Positions 49,461 through 60,396 of a stretch of 64,000 bases of DNA are shown in pieces. The notes under the pieces were generated by a model. It did not search any database. It was not told the origin of the DNA and saw nothing but the letters and a program-made list of their open reading frames with translations. How positions within the stretch are numbered: position 1 is the first letter of the stretch; each line of letters opens with the position of its first letter. The stretch covers positions 2,243,441 to 2,307,440 of the forward strand of contig NZ_CM002139.1 in assembly GCF_000454545.1 (NCBI RefSeq). Direction: 5' to 3'. The stretch comes from Xanthomonas cassavae CFBP 4642 (GTDB lineage Bacteria > Pseudomonadota > Gammaproteobacteria > Xanthomonadales > Xanthomonadaceae). Both the position numbers and the translations under genes were made by a program.

Positions 49461-50381
49461 ATGACCACCGCAACGCTGCTGCTGCCGGAAAAACGCCGCC
49501 TGCCCGGGACCCTGGACAATGCGGTGGTGACGCGTGCGCTGGCGCGCGCCGACCAGCACACCGGCGAGGCGGGCGAGGTGGCGCAGCTGCAGCGCCACTT
49601 CACCCTGACCCCGTCGCACTGGCCGGTGGCCGCGTTGACGCGGCAGCTGGATACCGGCGATGCCGCCGGCGCCACCTGGGTGCGCGCCGACCCGGCCTAC
49701 GTGGTGCCGGACATGCAGGGCGCGCGGCTGATGGGCTATGGCGAGGCGCTCGGCGCCACCGCCGAAGACCTGGCGATGCTGCTGCCGATCCTCAAGCCGA
49801 TGTTCGGCGACGCCGGATTCCTGCTCGATGCCCCCACGCCGTCGCGCTGGTATCTGCGGCTCTCGCCCGATGCCAAGCTGCCCGAGTTCGTGCCGCCGGA
49901 TGTGGCGATCGGCGACGACTTGTTCGACCATTTGCCGGCCGGCGATCTTGGCCGGCGCTGGCGCGCGCTGCTGACCGAGGCGCAGGTGATGCTGCACCAA
50001 CATCCCTGGAATGAGGGGCGGGTGGCCAGCGGCAAACCGGCGATCAACTCGCTGTGGTTCTGGGGCGGCGGCGTGTTGCCGCAGGCAGTGACATCGCCGC
50101 ACCGCCAGGTGCGCAGCCGCGAATCGCTGCTGCGTGCGCTGGCCCTGGCGGCGGGCGCCGATGCACAGGGCGAGCAGCGCGTGGATGCGCTGGTGGACCT
50201 GCGCCATCTGCGCTCGTTGCAGCAATTCGGCGACGACGCAGTGGCACCGCTGCTGGCGGCGATGACCCGCGGCGAGCTGGATCGGCTGGTGCTGGATTTC
50301 CAGGACGGCGAAACGCTGTCGCTGGCACGCACGCAACGCTGGCGGTTCTGGCGGTCGCCGCGGTTGCAGCTGGCGCAATGA
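49461..50381 (+). CDS. rpfE: RpfE-like protein (COG4255 type)
   Basis: This protein of 306 residues has the conserved WVRADPAYVVPDMQGARLMG and NSLWFWGGG segments of a family often labelled phosphoglycerate mutase but without demonstrated mutase activity. Its place between greA and recJ matches rpfE of the X. campestris rpf cluster, mutants of which have changed extracellular enzyme and polysaccharide levels. No membrane segments are seen. Overlaps recJ by 4 bases (ATGA). The name is by position and recollection; biochemical function is unknown. Confidence 0.78.
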   Translation: MTTATLLLPEKRRLPGTLDNAVVTRALARADQHTGEAGEVAQLQRHFTLTPSHWPVAALTRQLDTGDAAGATWVRADPAYVVPDMQGARLMGYGEALGATAEDLAMLLPILKPMFGDAGFLLDAPTPSRWYLRLSPDAKLPEFVPPDVAIGDDLFDHLPAGDLGRRWRALLTEAQVMLHQHPWNEGRVASGKPAINSLWFWGGGVLPQAVTSPHRQVRSRESLLRALALAAGADAQGEQRVDALVDLRHLRSLQQFGDDAVAPLLAAMTRGELDRLVLDFQDGETLSLARTQRWRFWRSPRLQLAQ

Positions 50382-52117
50382 CGGGCAGTCCACGGATTGT
50401 CCGGCGCCCGGCAGGCCAGGTCGGAAGCTGGCCCGATGCCATGTTGCCGCTGCTGCGCCGCCTCTACGCTGCGCGTGGGGTGACCGACGCGCAAGGCGCG
50501 CAGCCGCGGCTGGGGCAGCTGTTGTCGCCGGAGCGGCTGCACAACAGCACCGTGGCTGCGAGCCTGCTGGCCGATGCGATCGCGCAGCAAGGTCGCATCC
50601 TGGTGGTGGGCGATTTCGATTGCGATGGCGCTACCGCCTGCGCCGTGGGTGTGCGTGGCCTGCGCATGCTTGGCGCGCTGGATGTGCATCACGCCGTGCC
50701 CAATCGCATGGTGCATGGCTATGGCCTGTCGCCGGCGTTGGTGGACGAGCTGGCCGTGTTGCAGCCGGATGTATTGGTCACCGTCGATCACGGCATCGCC
50801 TGCCATGCCGGCGTGGCTGCGGCCAAGGCGCGCGGCTGGACGGTGTTGGTCACCGACCATCACCTGCCGGGCGAGGTGCTGCCGCCGGCCGATGCGATCG
50901 TGGACCCGAACCTGGCCGTTGACGATTTCCCGAGCAAATGCCTGGCCGGGGTGGGCGTGATCTTCTACGTGCTGCTGGCCTTGCGTGGCGTGCTGCGCGC
51001 GCGGGGCGCGTTCGCCGACCGCACCGAACCGGACCTGTCGACGCTGCTGGATCTGGTGGCGGTGGGCACGGTGGCCGATCTGGTGCCGCTGGACACCAAC
51101 AACCGTGCGCTGGTGTCGGCCGGCCTGCGGCGCCTGCGCGAGGGGCGCGGCTGCATCGGCCTGCGCGCCTTGATCGACGCCAGTGGCCGCGATGCGGCGC
51201 GGTTGAGCGCCAGCGATATCGGGTTCGCGCTCGGCCCACGCCTGAATGCGGCCGGCCGTCTCGAAGACATGGCGCTGGGCATCGAATTGTTGCTCTGCGA
51301 GGACTGGAACCGCGCACGCGAGATCGCCGCCGCCCTTGAAGAGATCAACGCCGAACGCCGTGCGGTCCAGCAGCTGATGACCGACGACGCCGAGCAGGCG
51401 GTGGCGAAGGTGGTGCTGGATGCCGACGGCGCCTTGCCGATCGCCGCCTGCCTGTTCGACCCGGACTGGCACCCGGGCGTGATCGGCTTGGTGGCCTCCA
51501 AACTCAAGGACCGCCTGCATCGCCCGGTGATCGCGCTGGCCCCGGCCGAGCCGGGCAGCAGCCAGTTGCGCGGTTCGGCGCGCTCGATTCCGGGCCTGCA
51601 TATTCGCGATGTGCTGGCAGCGGTGGATGCCCGGCATCCCGGCGTCATCCAGAAGTTCGGCGGCCATGCGATGGCGGCCGGGCTGAGCATTGATCGTGAC
51701 GCGTTGCCGACCTTCGAGCAGGCGTTTGGATCGCAGGTACAGACGATGGTGGATGCTTCGCTGCTGCATGCCGAACTGCATAGCGATGGCGAACTGGCCG
51801 CGCACGAACTCGACCACGTGCATGCCGAAGCGCTGCGCGTGGCCGGCCCATGGGGGCAGGGTTTTCCCGAGCCGCTGTTCGATGGGCAGTTCGAGGTGCT
51901 GCAATACCGCGTGCTCAAGGAGCGCCACCTCAAGCTGACCCTGCGCTGCGCCGGCCGCGCCGAGCCGCTCAATGCCATCCACTTCAACGGCTGGCACGGC
52001 AGCGAGCCGGCGCGCATGGTGCGGCTGGCCTATCGGCTGGTCAGTGATGACTATCGCGGCGGCACGGCAGTGCAGTTGATCGTCGAGCATTGCGAGCCGG
52101 CGATAGGCATGGGTTGA
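50378..52117 (+). CDS. recJ: single-stranded-DNA-specific exonuclease RecJ
   Basis: DHH-superfamily 5'-3' exonuclease used in recombination and mismatch repair, 579 residues. Metal-binding motifs visible: VVGDFDCDGATA (about 74-85), VTVDHGIA (DHH, about 134-141) and TDHHLPG; the later DHHA1 domain contains FGGHAMAAGLSI. Start overlaps rpfE stop. Last gene of the run carA-carB-greA-rpfE-recJ. Confidence 0.96.
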   Translation: MTGSPRIVRRPAGQVGSWPDAMLPLLRRLYAARGVTDAQGAQPRLGQLLSPERLHNSTVAASLLADAIAQQGRILVVGDFDCDGATACAVGVRGLRMLGALDVHHAVPNRMVHGYGLSPALVDELAVLQPDVLVTVDHGIACHAGVAAAKARGWTVLVTDHHLPGEVLPPADAIVDPNLAVDDFPSKCLAGVGVIFYVLLALRGVLRARGAFADRTEPDLSTLLDLVAVGTVADLVPLDTNNRALVSAGLRRLREGRGCIGLRALIDASGRDAARLSASDIGFALGPRLNAAGRLEDMALGIELLLCEDWNRAREIAAALEEINAERRAVQQLMTDDAEQAVAKVVLDADGALPIAACLFDPDWHPGVIGLVASKLKDRLHRPVIALAPAEPGSSQLRGSARSIPGLHIRDVLAAVDARHPGVIQKFGGHAMAAGLSIDRDALPTFEQAFGSQVQTMVDASLLHAELHSDGELAAHELDHVHAEALRVAGPWGQGFPEPLFDGQFEVLQYRVLKERHLKLTLRCAGRAEPLNAIHFNGWHGSEPARMVRLAYRLVSDDYRGGTAVQLIVEHCEPAIGMG

Positions 52118-52177
52118 TCTGAGAGCTTGCGCGCGTCGTCATCCAGGCACCGCAATCAGTATCGCCTGCCCTGACAA

Positions 52178-52307
52178 ACCGACCATCTCGCCTGGTCCTT
52201 ACCCGCCCACCGTCGCGGGACCCTTGGCGGCATGGATGCCGCCACGGAGCTTACAAGGACGTACTTGCAGCGTGTCCCGCGATGGTGGGCGGGCAAGGTC
52301 CCTGCAG
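52178..52307. repeat. interspersed repeat module A, copy 2
   Basis: ACCGACCATCTCG at the left end; arms CCCGCCCACCGTCGCGGGAC and GTCCCGCGATGGTGGGCGGG form a long near-perfect stem. GGCGGCATGGATGCCGCC is a second palindrome inside. Same module as 23242-23370. Confidence 0.8.
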
Positions 52308-52331
52308 CAACTGCGAAAAGCCCGAGGGTGC

Positions 52332-52403
52332 GACGCCCTCACCGCTCGAGGAGCACGCCATGAACCCATCCCTGGGGGCTTGGTGGCGGCATTCATGCCG
52401 CCA
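52332..52403. repeat. interspersed repeat module B, copy 2
   Basis: GACGCCCTCACCGCTCGAGG..CACGCCATGAACCCATCCCTG..GGTGGCGGCATTCATGCCGCCA, a close copy of 23028-23099. Here it follows module A, whereas at 23 kb it precedes it. The 350-base gap 52118-52469 between convergent recJ and the DUF1176 gene contains no other feature. Confidence 0.8.
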
Positions 52404-52469
52404 CGCGCACCCACCAGCGCCATTGGTCCTCGCGCAAGACAGCGCAGGCATGCGCTGTGTTTGCTTCAA

Positions 52470-53507
52470 TCAAGGCGACTGCTTGACCTCGGTGACCAGG
52501 GTCGGCAGCTCCCACGCGCCGCCAGCGGCGACCAACCGGCACAGGCCGGAAGTGGAGTCGGAGGTCTGTACGAAACGTCGGCCATCCCAGGTCCACGCGG
52601 CCTGGCGGTAGCAATCGCCCAGGCCGCGCCCCTTGTGCGAGGCCACGATGGTGGAGCCATCCAGGTCGCTGGCCTGCAGGGTGACCAGAGTCGGGACGAA
52701 CGGTGCGCGGGCATTGACCACCCAGAACCCGCTGCCAGCGTTGTAGGCCCCCGCCCAGCAGTCGGTGGAGACCAGCAGCTTGTCGCTGCTCAGGCGGGTG
52801 ATGGTCAGCGGTTCGGAGGCTACGCTGGTGTCGAGTCCCTTGCACCGCTCGTCGGCGGGAAGCGTGGCACGCAGCGCCTGATACAGCGCCGGCAACGTGC
52901 CCAGGCGCGCATCGCCTGGCTGCGCTGCGACAAGCCTGGCTTCGCGGACCTGCGGTATCGGCAATGGCGGCAGCACGGCGGATTCGTCGCGGTCGCCCTT
53001 GCGCACCAGCGCGCCGCGCGTGCCGAGCCGACCCTGGAACTCATCCATCTTCAACAGCACGGCCGACGCGCCCTTGTCGGACAGCTGCCAGCGGCGGCCA
53101 TCGTTGCCGAGTGCGACGATCGTGCTGCTGCGTGGCAGCGCCGCCAGCAGTGCGGCGACCTGGGCGCTGCCCAGCGACGCGGTGCCGCTGTTGCCGTCCA
53201 GCGCCAGCTTGCCCAGGTTGCGCTGATCGATCTGCAGGCTGAGCGACGCCGGCAGCTTGACCTTGTCGTACTGCCCCAGCATCAGCTCCGCGGTAACCGC
53301 CTCACCGGCACCGGCCTTGCGGGTCAGCAACACCGATACAGGCAGGTGCTCGCCTTCGTCCGGCTGATAGCCGGCCGCGCGGCAGGTGCGGGTGTTGTCG
53401 CAGGCGATGGTCCAGTCGTCGTGGGTGAAGTCGACGCCGGTGGCCGGTGCGGCCTGGGCGATCACGGGGCTGAGCAGCAATGCCGCAGCGAGCAGGGCGG
53501 GACGCAT
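52470..53507 (-). CDS. DUF1176 secreted protein
   Basis: This protein of 345 residues has a signal peptide (LLAAALLLSPVIAQAA) and the DUF1176 pattern: DDWTIACDNTRTCRAAGY near the N-terminus, paired Cys residues, and a C-terminal DCYRQAAWTWDGRRFVQT. Periplasmic or exported; function unknown. AAGGAA lies 7 bases before the ATG. Monocistronic, convergent with recJ. Confidence 0.82.
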   Translation of the reverse strand: MRPALLAAALLLSPVIAQAAPATGVDFTHDDWTIACDNTRTCRAAGYQPDEGEHLPVSVLLTRKAGAGEAVTAELMLGQYDKVKLPASLSLQIDQRNLGKLALDGNSGTASLGSAQVAALLAALPRSSTIVALGNDGRRWQLSDKGASAVLLKMDEFQGRLGTRGALVRKGDRDESAVLPPLPIPQVREARLVAAQPGDARLGTLPALYQALRATLPADERCKGLDTSVASEPLTITRLSSDKLLVSTDCWAGAYNAGSGFWVVNARAPFVPTLVTLQASDLDGSTIVASHKGRGLGDCYRQAAWTWDGRRFVQTSDSTSGLCRLVAAGGAWELPTLVTEVKQSP

Positions 53508-53780
53508 CGTGGTTCCTTCATTGCAGGTCGGGCTGGCATCTTGCGACGCCATCTGCAATGCGTCCAGCCAGGCCGGCGACGGACGGCGAACACCATTCAT
53601 CGTGTGGGAGCACGTCGCTTCCAGCAGCACTGGATGCGGGCGGTGGTGGCACTCGATTCATGGTGCACCACGCATGCGCATGTTCGTCGATAAGTGCTCC
53701 ACCGCGCCTGATGGCCGCTGTATGCGGTGTCGCGCATGCCAACGCGTTTGCACGACGACGCAGGACAGTACCGCGCGCCA

Positions 53781-54992
53781 TTACAACGTCATCGCTGGTG
53801 TGGTCTGGCGCGTGCGGGCCTGGGGCGCGCGCATCGGCATGCCGAACAACGGCCGCAACCAGCGCACGCGGCGGATCAGGGTTTCGTGCAACAGCAGGCA
53901 ACCTGCCACGGTGGCAAGCAACACCAGCGCCGGCTCCAGCCAGGGGCCCAACTGCAGCGGTGCCAGCCAGTACAGCGCCAGAATGATCAGGCTCTGGTGC
54001 AGGATGTACCAGGGGAACACCGCCTGGGTGCAATACGGCAGCCAGGCGAACGGGCGGTTCAGACGATGCCGTGCCCACCCCAGCAGCGCCAGCAAGGCCA
54101 GCCAGGTATAGGCTGCGCGCGCCAGCCGTTCGATCACATCCCAGCGCACGCTGGCCAGCATCGCACCGAGCTGGGCCGTATCGAGGGTACGGCCCAGGTG
54201 ACGAATGCTCAGCTCGGTGGCGATCGCCAGCAGCGCGGCAAGCAGTGTCGGCCAGCGCAACTGCACCACCCACGTCCAGAACCGGGTGGCGTGGGCCAGC
54301 GCATACCCAAGCACGAACAGCGGGAACGATTCGGCATGCACGAACCAGTCGCCGACCAGGGCATGGCTCGGTGGATGACGTGGCAACACCCACAGCACAC
54401 AGAAGGCTTCCCACCCGATCGGCACCAGCAGCAGGGCAGGGGTCGCCATGGAGGCGCGCAGCTGCGGCAGGGCGACCGGCAGGGCGCGGCGCAGTGCAAT
54501 CATCGCCATCAACACCAGGGTATACGGCAGCAGATAGGCCAGGTACCACAGGTGGTTCCAGGTGATGCCCTGTTCCTAGCCATCGAAGCTGCCGGCCGGC
54601 CACGGCTGTACCTGCCAGTAGCGCAGCAGGAAGCTGCCAAAGCCGGCGACCACCTTGCCGTTGCTCACGCCCTGGCAGTAGGCCTGCACCGACACCACCA
54701 CGAACATGCCGAACACCAGGGGCGGCAGCAAGCGCCCGCAGCGCCGCCAGGCGAACTGCCAGGGCGCACGCTCGGCACGCGCCAGGCCGATCGCGATGCC
54801 GGAGATCATGAACAGCAGCGGCATCCGCCAGCGGTTGAGCGCGATCATCGGCGGCTGCAGCCAGTCGGTGGTGTAGGCACTCTTTAAATGGAACTCCCAG
54901 CCGGCCACGTAGGCCATGCCCACGTGATAGAGGATCAGCAGAGCAAAGGCGAAGACGCGCAGGGCATCGATATCGTGGCGGCGCTCGGTCAT
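53781..54992 (-). pseudogene. acyltransferase-3 / OpgC-like membrane protein with an amber stop
   Basis: The frame from MTERRHDIDALRVFAFALL encodes an integral-membrane acyltransferase-3 (OpgC-like) protein. The N-terminal active-site region includes LILYHVGMAY with the conserved His, and many membrane helices follow to the end at 53781. After 138 codons it is cut by TAG at 54576-54578 inside SFDG-stop-EQGITWNHLWYL, where TGG (Trp) is the probable ancestral codon. The downstream 264 codons remain open and well conserved, so the lesion looks recent. Relatives succinylate periplasmic glucans or O-acetylate polysaccharides. Divergent from rpfD. Confidence 0.78.
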
Positions 54993-55184
54993 GGTCGGCG
55001 GTTGCTGGAGGAGTGGACGCATCCTGCCCGCCAGCCCTTGCCGCAGATGGGGCCAGGGGTGGAAACCACCGCTCGCAGTGACCAGTCGCGCCCACCCAGG
55101 GACGAATGGGGACGGCTGGGGTGGCGGTTTCGCCTTGCTGCGCGGGCCTCTATGATCGGCACCTGCCAACTGCGGACGTGTGCA

Positions 55185-56099
55185 ATGGAATCGACCGGGT
55201 CGCGCCCGCCAATCGCCCGGGACGGGGCCGGACGTGCCGCTATGCGCTGGGCCGTCGTGATCTGGTCGCTGGTGTTCTACCTGAGTGCGCTGGGCAACGT
55301 CTGGACCGCCTGGCTTGCCGCGCGCCGCGACGGCCAGCCGGTCGTGCTGTGGCAGTTGCTGAGCTGGGAGCTGAGCAGCGCCACCGCCGCGCTGTTGCTG
55401 CTGCCAGGCGTGTTGTGGCTGTGCGCACGCTGGCCGCTGCATGCCGATGCCTGGCCGCGACGTGTGCCGCTGTACCTGGCCGCGGCCCTGGGGTGGTGGC
55501 TGGCGCACGTCGCCGCCATGGTGCTGGTGCGCAAGCTGGTCTACGCACTGGCCGGCGCGCACTACGATTTTGGCGGCTGGCTGCAGTGGGTGTACGAGCT
55601 ATCCAAGGACCTGCGCACCTTTGCGCTACTGGTGGCGGTGCAGCACGCGCTGGGCTGGTATGCGCGGCGGCGTCAGGGCGAGGCGCATCTGCTCGCTGCG
55701 CCGGACGAGGGGCCGCCCGTGGAGCCGCTGGATCGCCCGGAACGCTTTCTGGTGCGCAAGCTCGGCCGCGATTTTCTGGTGGCCACCGCCGACATCGAAT
55801 GGATCCAGGCCTCCGGCAACTACGTCAACCTACGCGTCCGCGGTCACGACTATCCCCTGCGCAGCACCATGGCGGCGATCGAGGCCAGGCTGGATGCGGC
55901 TGTCTTCGTACGGATCCACCGCAGCTATCTGGTCAATCTGGGCCAGGTGCAGGCGATCGAACTGGTCGATTCCGGCGACGCGCGCGTGCACCTGCGCGAC
56001 GCCACGGTGCTGCCCTGCAGTCGCAGCCATCTGGCCGGCCTGCGGGCGCGTGCCGGGCAGGTGGCCGGCACGCCCAGGCCGGACCCGGTGACGGTCTGA
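55185..56099 (+). CDS. rpfD: membrane-bound LytTR regulator RpfD
   Basis: This protein of 304 residues has about four transmembrane helices in the first half (AAMRWAVVIWSLVFYLS onward) and a C-terminal LytTR DNA-binding domain starting near residue 190: FLVRKLGRDFLVATADIEWI, ASGNYVNLRV, FVRIHRSYLVNL. In X. campestris the LytTR gene in this part of the rpf cluster is rpfD, which affects expression of virulence enzymes. The start is uncertain between ATG 55185 and ATG 55152. Membrane anchoring together with DNA binding is unusual and suggests direct sensing at the membrane. Confidence 0.8.
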   Translation: MESTGSRPPIARDGAGRAAMRWAVVIWSLVFYLSALGNVWTAWLAARRDGQPVVLWQLLSWELSSATAALLLLPGVLWLCARWPLHADAWPRRVPLYLAAALGWWLAHVAAMVLVRKLVYALAGAHYDFGGWLQWVYELSKDLRTFALLVAVQHALGWYARRRQGEAHLLAAPDEGPPVEPLDRPERFLVRKLGRDFLVATADIEWIQASGNYVNLRVRGHDYPLRSTMAAIEARLDAAVFVRIHRSYLVNLGQVQAIELVDSGDARVHLRDATVLPCSRSHLAGLRARAGQVAGTPRPDPVTV

Positions 56100-56265
56100 A
56101 GCAGGCGCCCGCGAGTGGCGCGGTGTTGCGCGCTGGATGAGGGGTGGATGTCGCTGCTTGGCCAATGGGATGGTGCCGGGCCACGGCGCGCGTGCCGGCC
56201 ACTGCTGCGTTCCGCGCATGCGGCCCGCTTGCTAAACTAGCCAGCTTGTTTGCCGGAAATCCGTC

Positions 56266-57391
56266 ATGATCGAAACCAATCCGATCCGCCAGCGCATCAC
56301 CGATCTCAACGATCGCGTGCTCTCGCTCAGGGGGTATCTTTGACTACGACGCCAAGAAAGAGCGTCTAGAGGAAGTCAGCCGGGAGCTCGAGAGCCCGGA
56401 CGTGTGGAACGACGCCGAGCGTGCCCAGGCCCTGGGGCGTGAACGGTCCATGCTCGAGAAAACCGTCATCGGCATCGCCGATGTGCTGGCCGGCCTGGCC
56501 GATGCCGGCGATCTGCTGGAGCTGGCCGACAGCGAGCAGGACGAAGACACCGCAGTGGCGGTGATCGCCGATCTGGACAAGTACCAGGCGCACGTAGAAA
56601 AGCTGGAATTCCAGCGCATGTTCTCCGGGCAGATGGACGGCGCCAATGCGTTCGTCGACATCCAGGCCGGCGCCGGTGGTACCGAGGCGCAGGACTGGGC
56701 CGAAATCCTGTTGCGCATGTACCTGCGCTGGGCCGAGTCGCGTGGGTGGAAAACCGAGCTGATGGAAGTCTCCGGCGGCGAAGTCGCGGGCATCAAGTCG
56801 GCCACGGTGCGCATCGAGGGCGAGTACGCCTATGGCTGGTTGAAGACCGAGATCGGCGTGCACCGGCTGGTGCGCAAGTCGCCGTTCGACTCGGACAACC
56901 GCCGGCATACCAGCTTCACCTCGGTATTCGTGTCGCCGGAAGTGGACGACAACATCGAGATCGACATCAACCCGGCGGACCTGCGCACCGACGTGTATCG
57001 CTCCTCCGGCGCCGGTGGTCAGCACGTCAACAAGACCGAATCGGCGGTGCGCATCACGCACATCCCGACCAACACGGTGGTGGCCTGCCAGACCGGCCGC
57101 AGCCAGCACCAGAACCGCGACAACGCGATGAAGATGCTGGCCGCCAAGTTGTACGAGCTGGAAGTGCAGAAGCGCAATGTCGAACGCGACGCGCTGGAAG
57201 CGACCAAGTCCGACATCGGCTGGGGCAGCCAGATCCGCAACTACGTGCTCGACCAGAGCCGCATCAAGGATCTGCGCACCGGCATCGAGCGCAGCGACAC
57301 CCAGAAAGTGCTCGACGGCGACCTGGACGACTTCGTCGAGGCCAGCCTGAAGGCCGGCCTGGCGGCAGGCTCCAAACGCCTGGACGCCTGA
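56266..57391 (+). CDS. prfB: peptide chain release factor 2, programmed +1 frameshift
   Basis: RF2 recognises UGA and UAA. The gene is read as 56266-56340 and, after a +1 shift, 56342-57391, giving 374 residues. The first part ends LRGYL at CTT TGA (stop at 56341); the second continues [12 protein letters not shown] in the next frame. The GGQ catalytic loop is in [13 protein letters not shown] (about residue 250) and the SPF stop-recognition tripeptide in RKSPFDSDN. The stop and shift are the normal autoregulatory device of prfB, not a mutation: low RF2 lets ribosomes slip and make more RF2. Confidence 0.95.
56329..56343 (+). promoter_or_regulatory. prfB +1 recoding site
   Basis: AGG GGG TAT CTT TGA: an internal Shine-Dalgarno-like AGGGGG three bases before the CTT slip codon and the UGA stop, followed by C. 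The order is the same as in E. coli prfB. Confidence 0.93.
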
Positions 57392-57597
57392 CCGCCGCGC
57401 CAGGCGGCCGTCGCTGAGACGGCATCCTGGCGCACCGCTGCGGTGCCTGTATCGCAGCGGCGGCAATGCACGCAGCCCCGGGCGATCCGGGCACAGCGTG
57501 CGTTCGTCACACCGCCGACGTAAAAGAGAGTGCCGGCGCTGCCGGTTGTTCACTTCCCACCGGGCACCGCCCGACCTATTGCAGACCGATTCCCGCC

Positions 57598-59115
<1,518 letters not shown>

Positions 59116-59122
59116 TCTTTTT

Positions 59123-59148
59123 TGTGCCGTCGGCGTGCCGACGGCACA
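59123..59148 (+). terminator. perfect 12-base hairpin behind lysS
   Basis: TGTGCCGTCGGC and GCCGACGGCACA are exact inverted arms separated by 2 bases, 7 bases after the lysS stop. The T-run (CTTTTTT) lies before rather than after the stem, so intrinsic termination would be atypical. Confidence 0.5.
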
Positions 59149-59255
59149 GATACTGCATATGCTAGAGCGGAGCCCCGAATGGCGTATCGTCGGGGGAGTC
59201 GGCACAGCGGCTGGCGTCATCGCTTTTCCGTTCTCGGGATAGAGGAGCAACGGCT

Positions 59256-60392
59256 ATGCAGGATGTTTTGGGTAATCTTGCCGGCGTATCGTCGGCGGAT
59301 CCATCGGGAAGCTGGTCGGAAAAGGCGGATCTGGGATTGAACATCGTCATTGTCGATGACCAGATGTCTGCGCGGACGATGCTGCGCCACGTCATCGAAG
59401 ACATCGCACCGGAGTTGAAAGTCTACGATTTCGGTGACCCGCTCGACGCGCTGGCGTGGTGCGAGGCCGGACGGGTGGATCTGTTGCTGCTCGACTACCG
59501 CATGCCCGGCATGGATGGGCTGGAGTTCGCCCGGCGTCTGCGCCGGCTGCCCAGCCATCGCGATATTCCGATCATCCTGATCACCATCGTCGGCGACGAG
59601 CCGATCCGCCAGGCGGCGCTGGAAGCGGGCGTGATCGATTTCCTGGTCAAGCCGATCCGCCCGCGCGAACTGCGTGCGCGCTGCGCCAATTTGCTGCAGC
59701 TTCGTCAGCAGAGCGAAAGCGTCAAGCAACGCGCACTGTCGCTGGAGCAGCGTCTGCTGGCCAGCATGAACGAGGTCGAGGAGCGCGAACGCGAGACGCT
59801 GTCACGGCTGGCGCGCGCCATCGAGTACCGCGACTCGGGCACCAGCGCCTTCCTGGAGCGCATGTCGCACGTGGCCGGCCTGATCGCCGAGCAGCTCGGC
59901 TTGTCGGAAGAAGAAGTGCGCATCATCGAGATGGCCGCACCGCTGCACGACATGGGCAAGATCGCCATTCCCGATGCGGTGCTGCTCAAGCCGGGCAAGC
60001 TCACCGACGACGAGATGAGCATCATGAAGCGGCATCCGCGGATCGGCTACGAGCTGCTCAGCGGCAGCCAGAACCGCTTCATCCAGGTCGGCGCCCTGAT
60101 CGCGCTGCGTCACCACGAGCGCTACGACGGCACCGGCTATCCGGATGGACTGGTGGGCGAGGCGATTCCGCTGGAAGCGCGCATCGTGGCGGTGGCCGAC
60201 GTCTTCGACGCACTGTTGTCGCCGCGCCCGTACAAGGAGGCCTGGACCATGGACGCCGCGCTGGCTTATCTCTACGCACAACGCGGTCGCCTGTTCGACC
60301 CACGCTGTGTGGATGCGCTGCTGCGCGGCCGCGCGCAGCTGGACCAGATCTGCGGCGAATTCTCGACCGCATCGGCACGACCCGGGGTGTAA
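59256..60392 (+). CDS. rpfG: HD-GYP cyclic-di-GMP phosphodiesterase response regulator RpfG
   Basis: This protein of 378 residues degrades cyclic di-GMP when phosphorylated by RpfC, relaying the DSF signal to virulence genes. Receiver domain: IVIVDDQMSART (about 30-41) and phosphoacceptor Asp in LLLLDYRMPGMDG (about 80). HD-GYP domain: APLHDMGKIAIPD (HD, about 229-241) and HHERYDGTGYPDG (GYP, about 288-300). Length and sequence are, as I remember it, almost the same as X. campestris RpfG. It is followed after 4 bases by rpfC, with no rpfH. Confidence 0.96.
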   Translation: MQDVLGNLAGVSSADPSGSWSEKADLGLNIVIVDDQMSARTMLRHVIEDIAPELKVYDFGDPLDALAWCEAGRVDLLLLDYRMPGMDGLEFARRLRRLPSHRDIPIILITIVGDEPIRQAALEAGVIDFLVKPIRPRELRARCANLLQLRQQSESVKQRALSLEQRLLASMNEVEERERETLSRLARAIEYRDSGTSAFLERMSHVAGLIAEQLGLSEEEVRIIEMAAPLHDMGKIAIPDAVLLKPGKLTDDEMSIMKRHPRIGYELLSGSQNRFIQVGALIALRHHERYDGTGYPDGLVGEAIPLEARIVAVADVFDALLSPRPYKEAWTMDAALAYLYAQRGRLFDPRCVDALLRGRAQLDQICGEFSTASARPGV

Positions 60393-60396
60393 GGCT

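Noticed and set aside
56266..56343. prfB as a frameshifted pseudogene
   Set aside because: The stop sits in the conserved recoding signal with an internal Shine-Dalgarno, and the second frame is fully intact.
59123..59148. Canonical Rho-independent terminator of lysS
   Set aside because: The T-run precedes the stem on the coding strand; only the hairpin itself is supported, so it is listed with low confidence.
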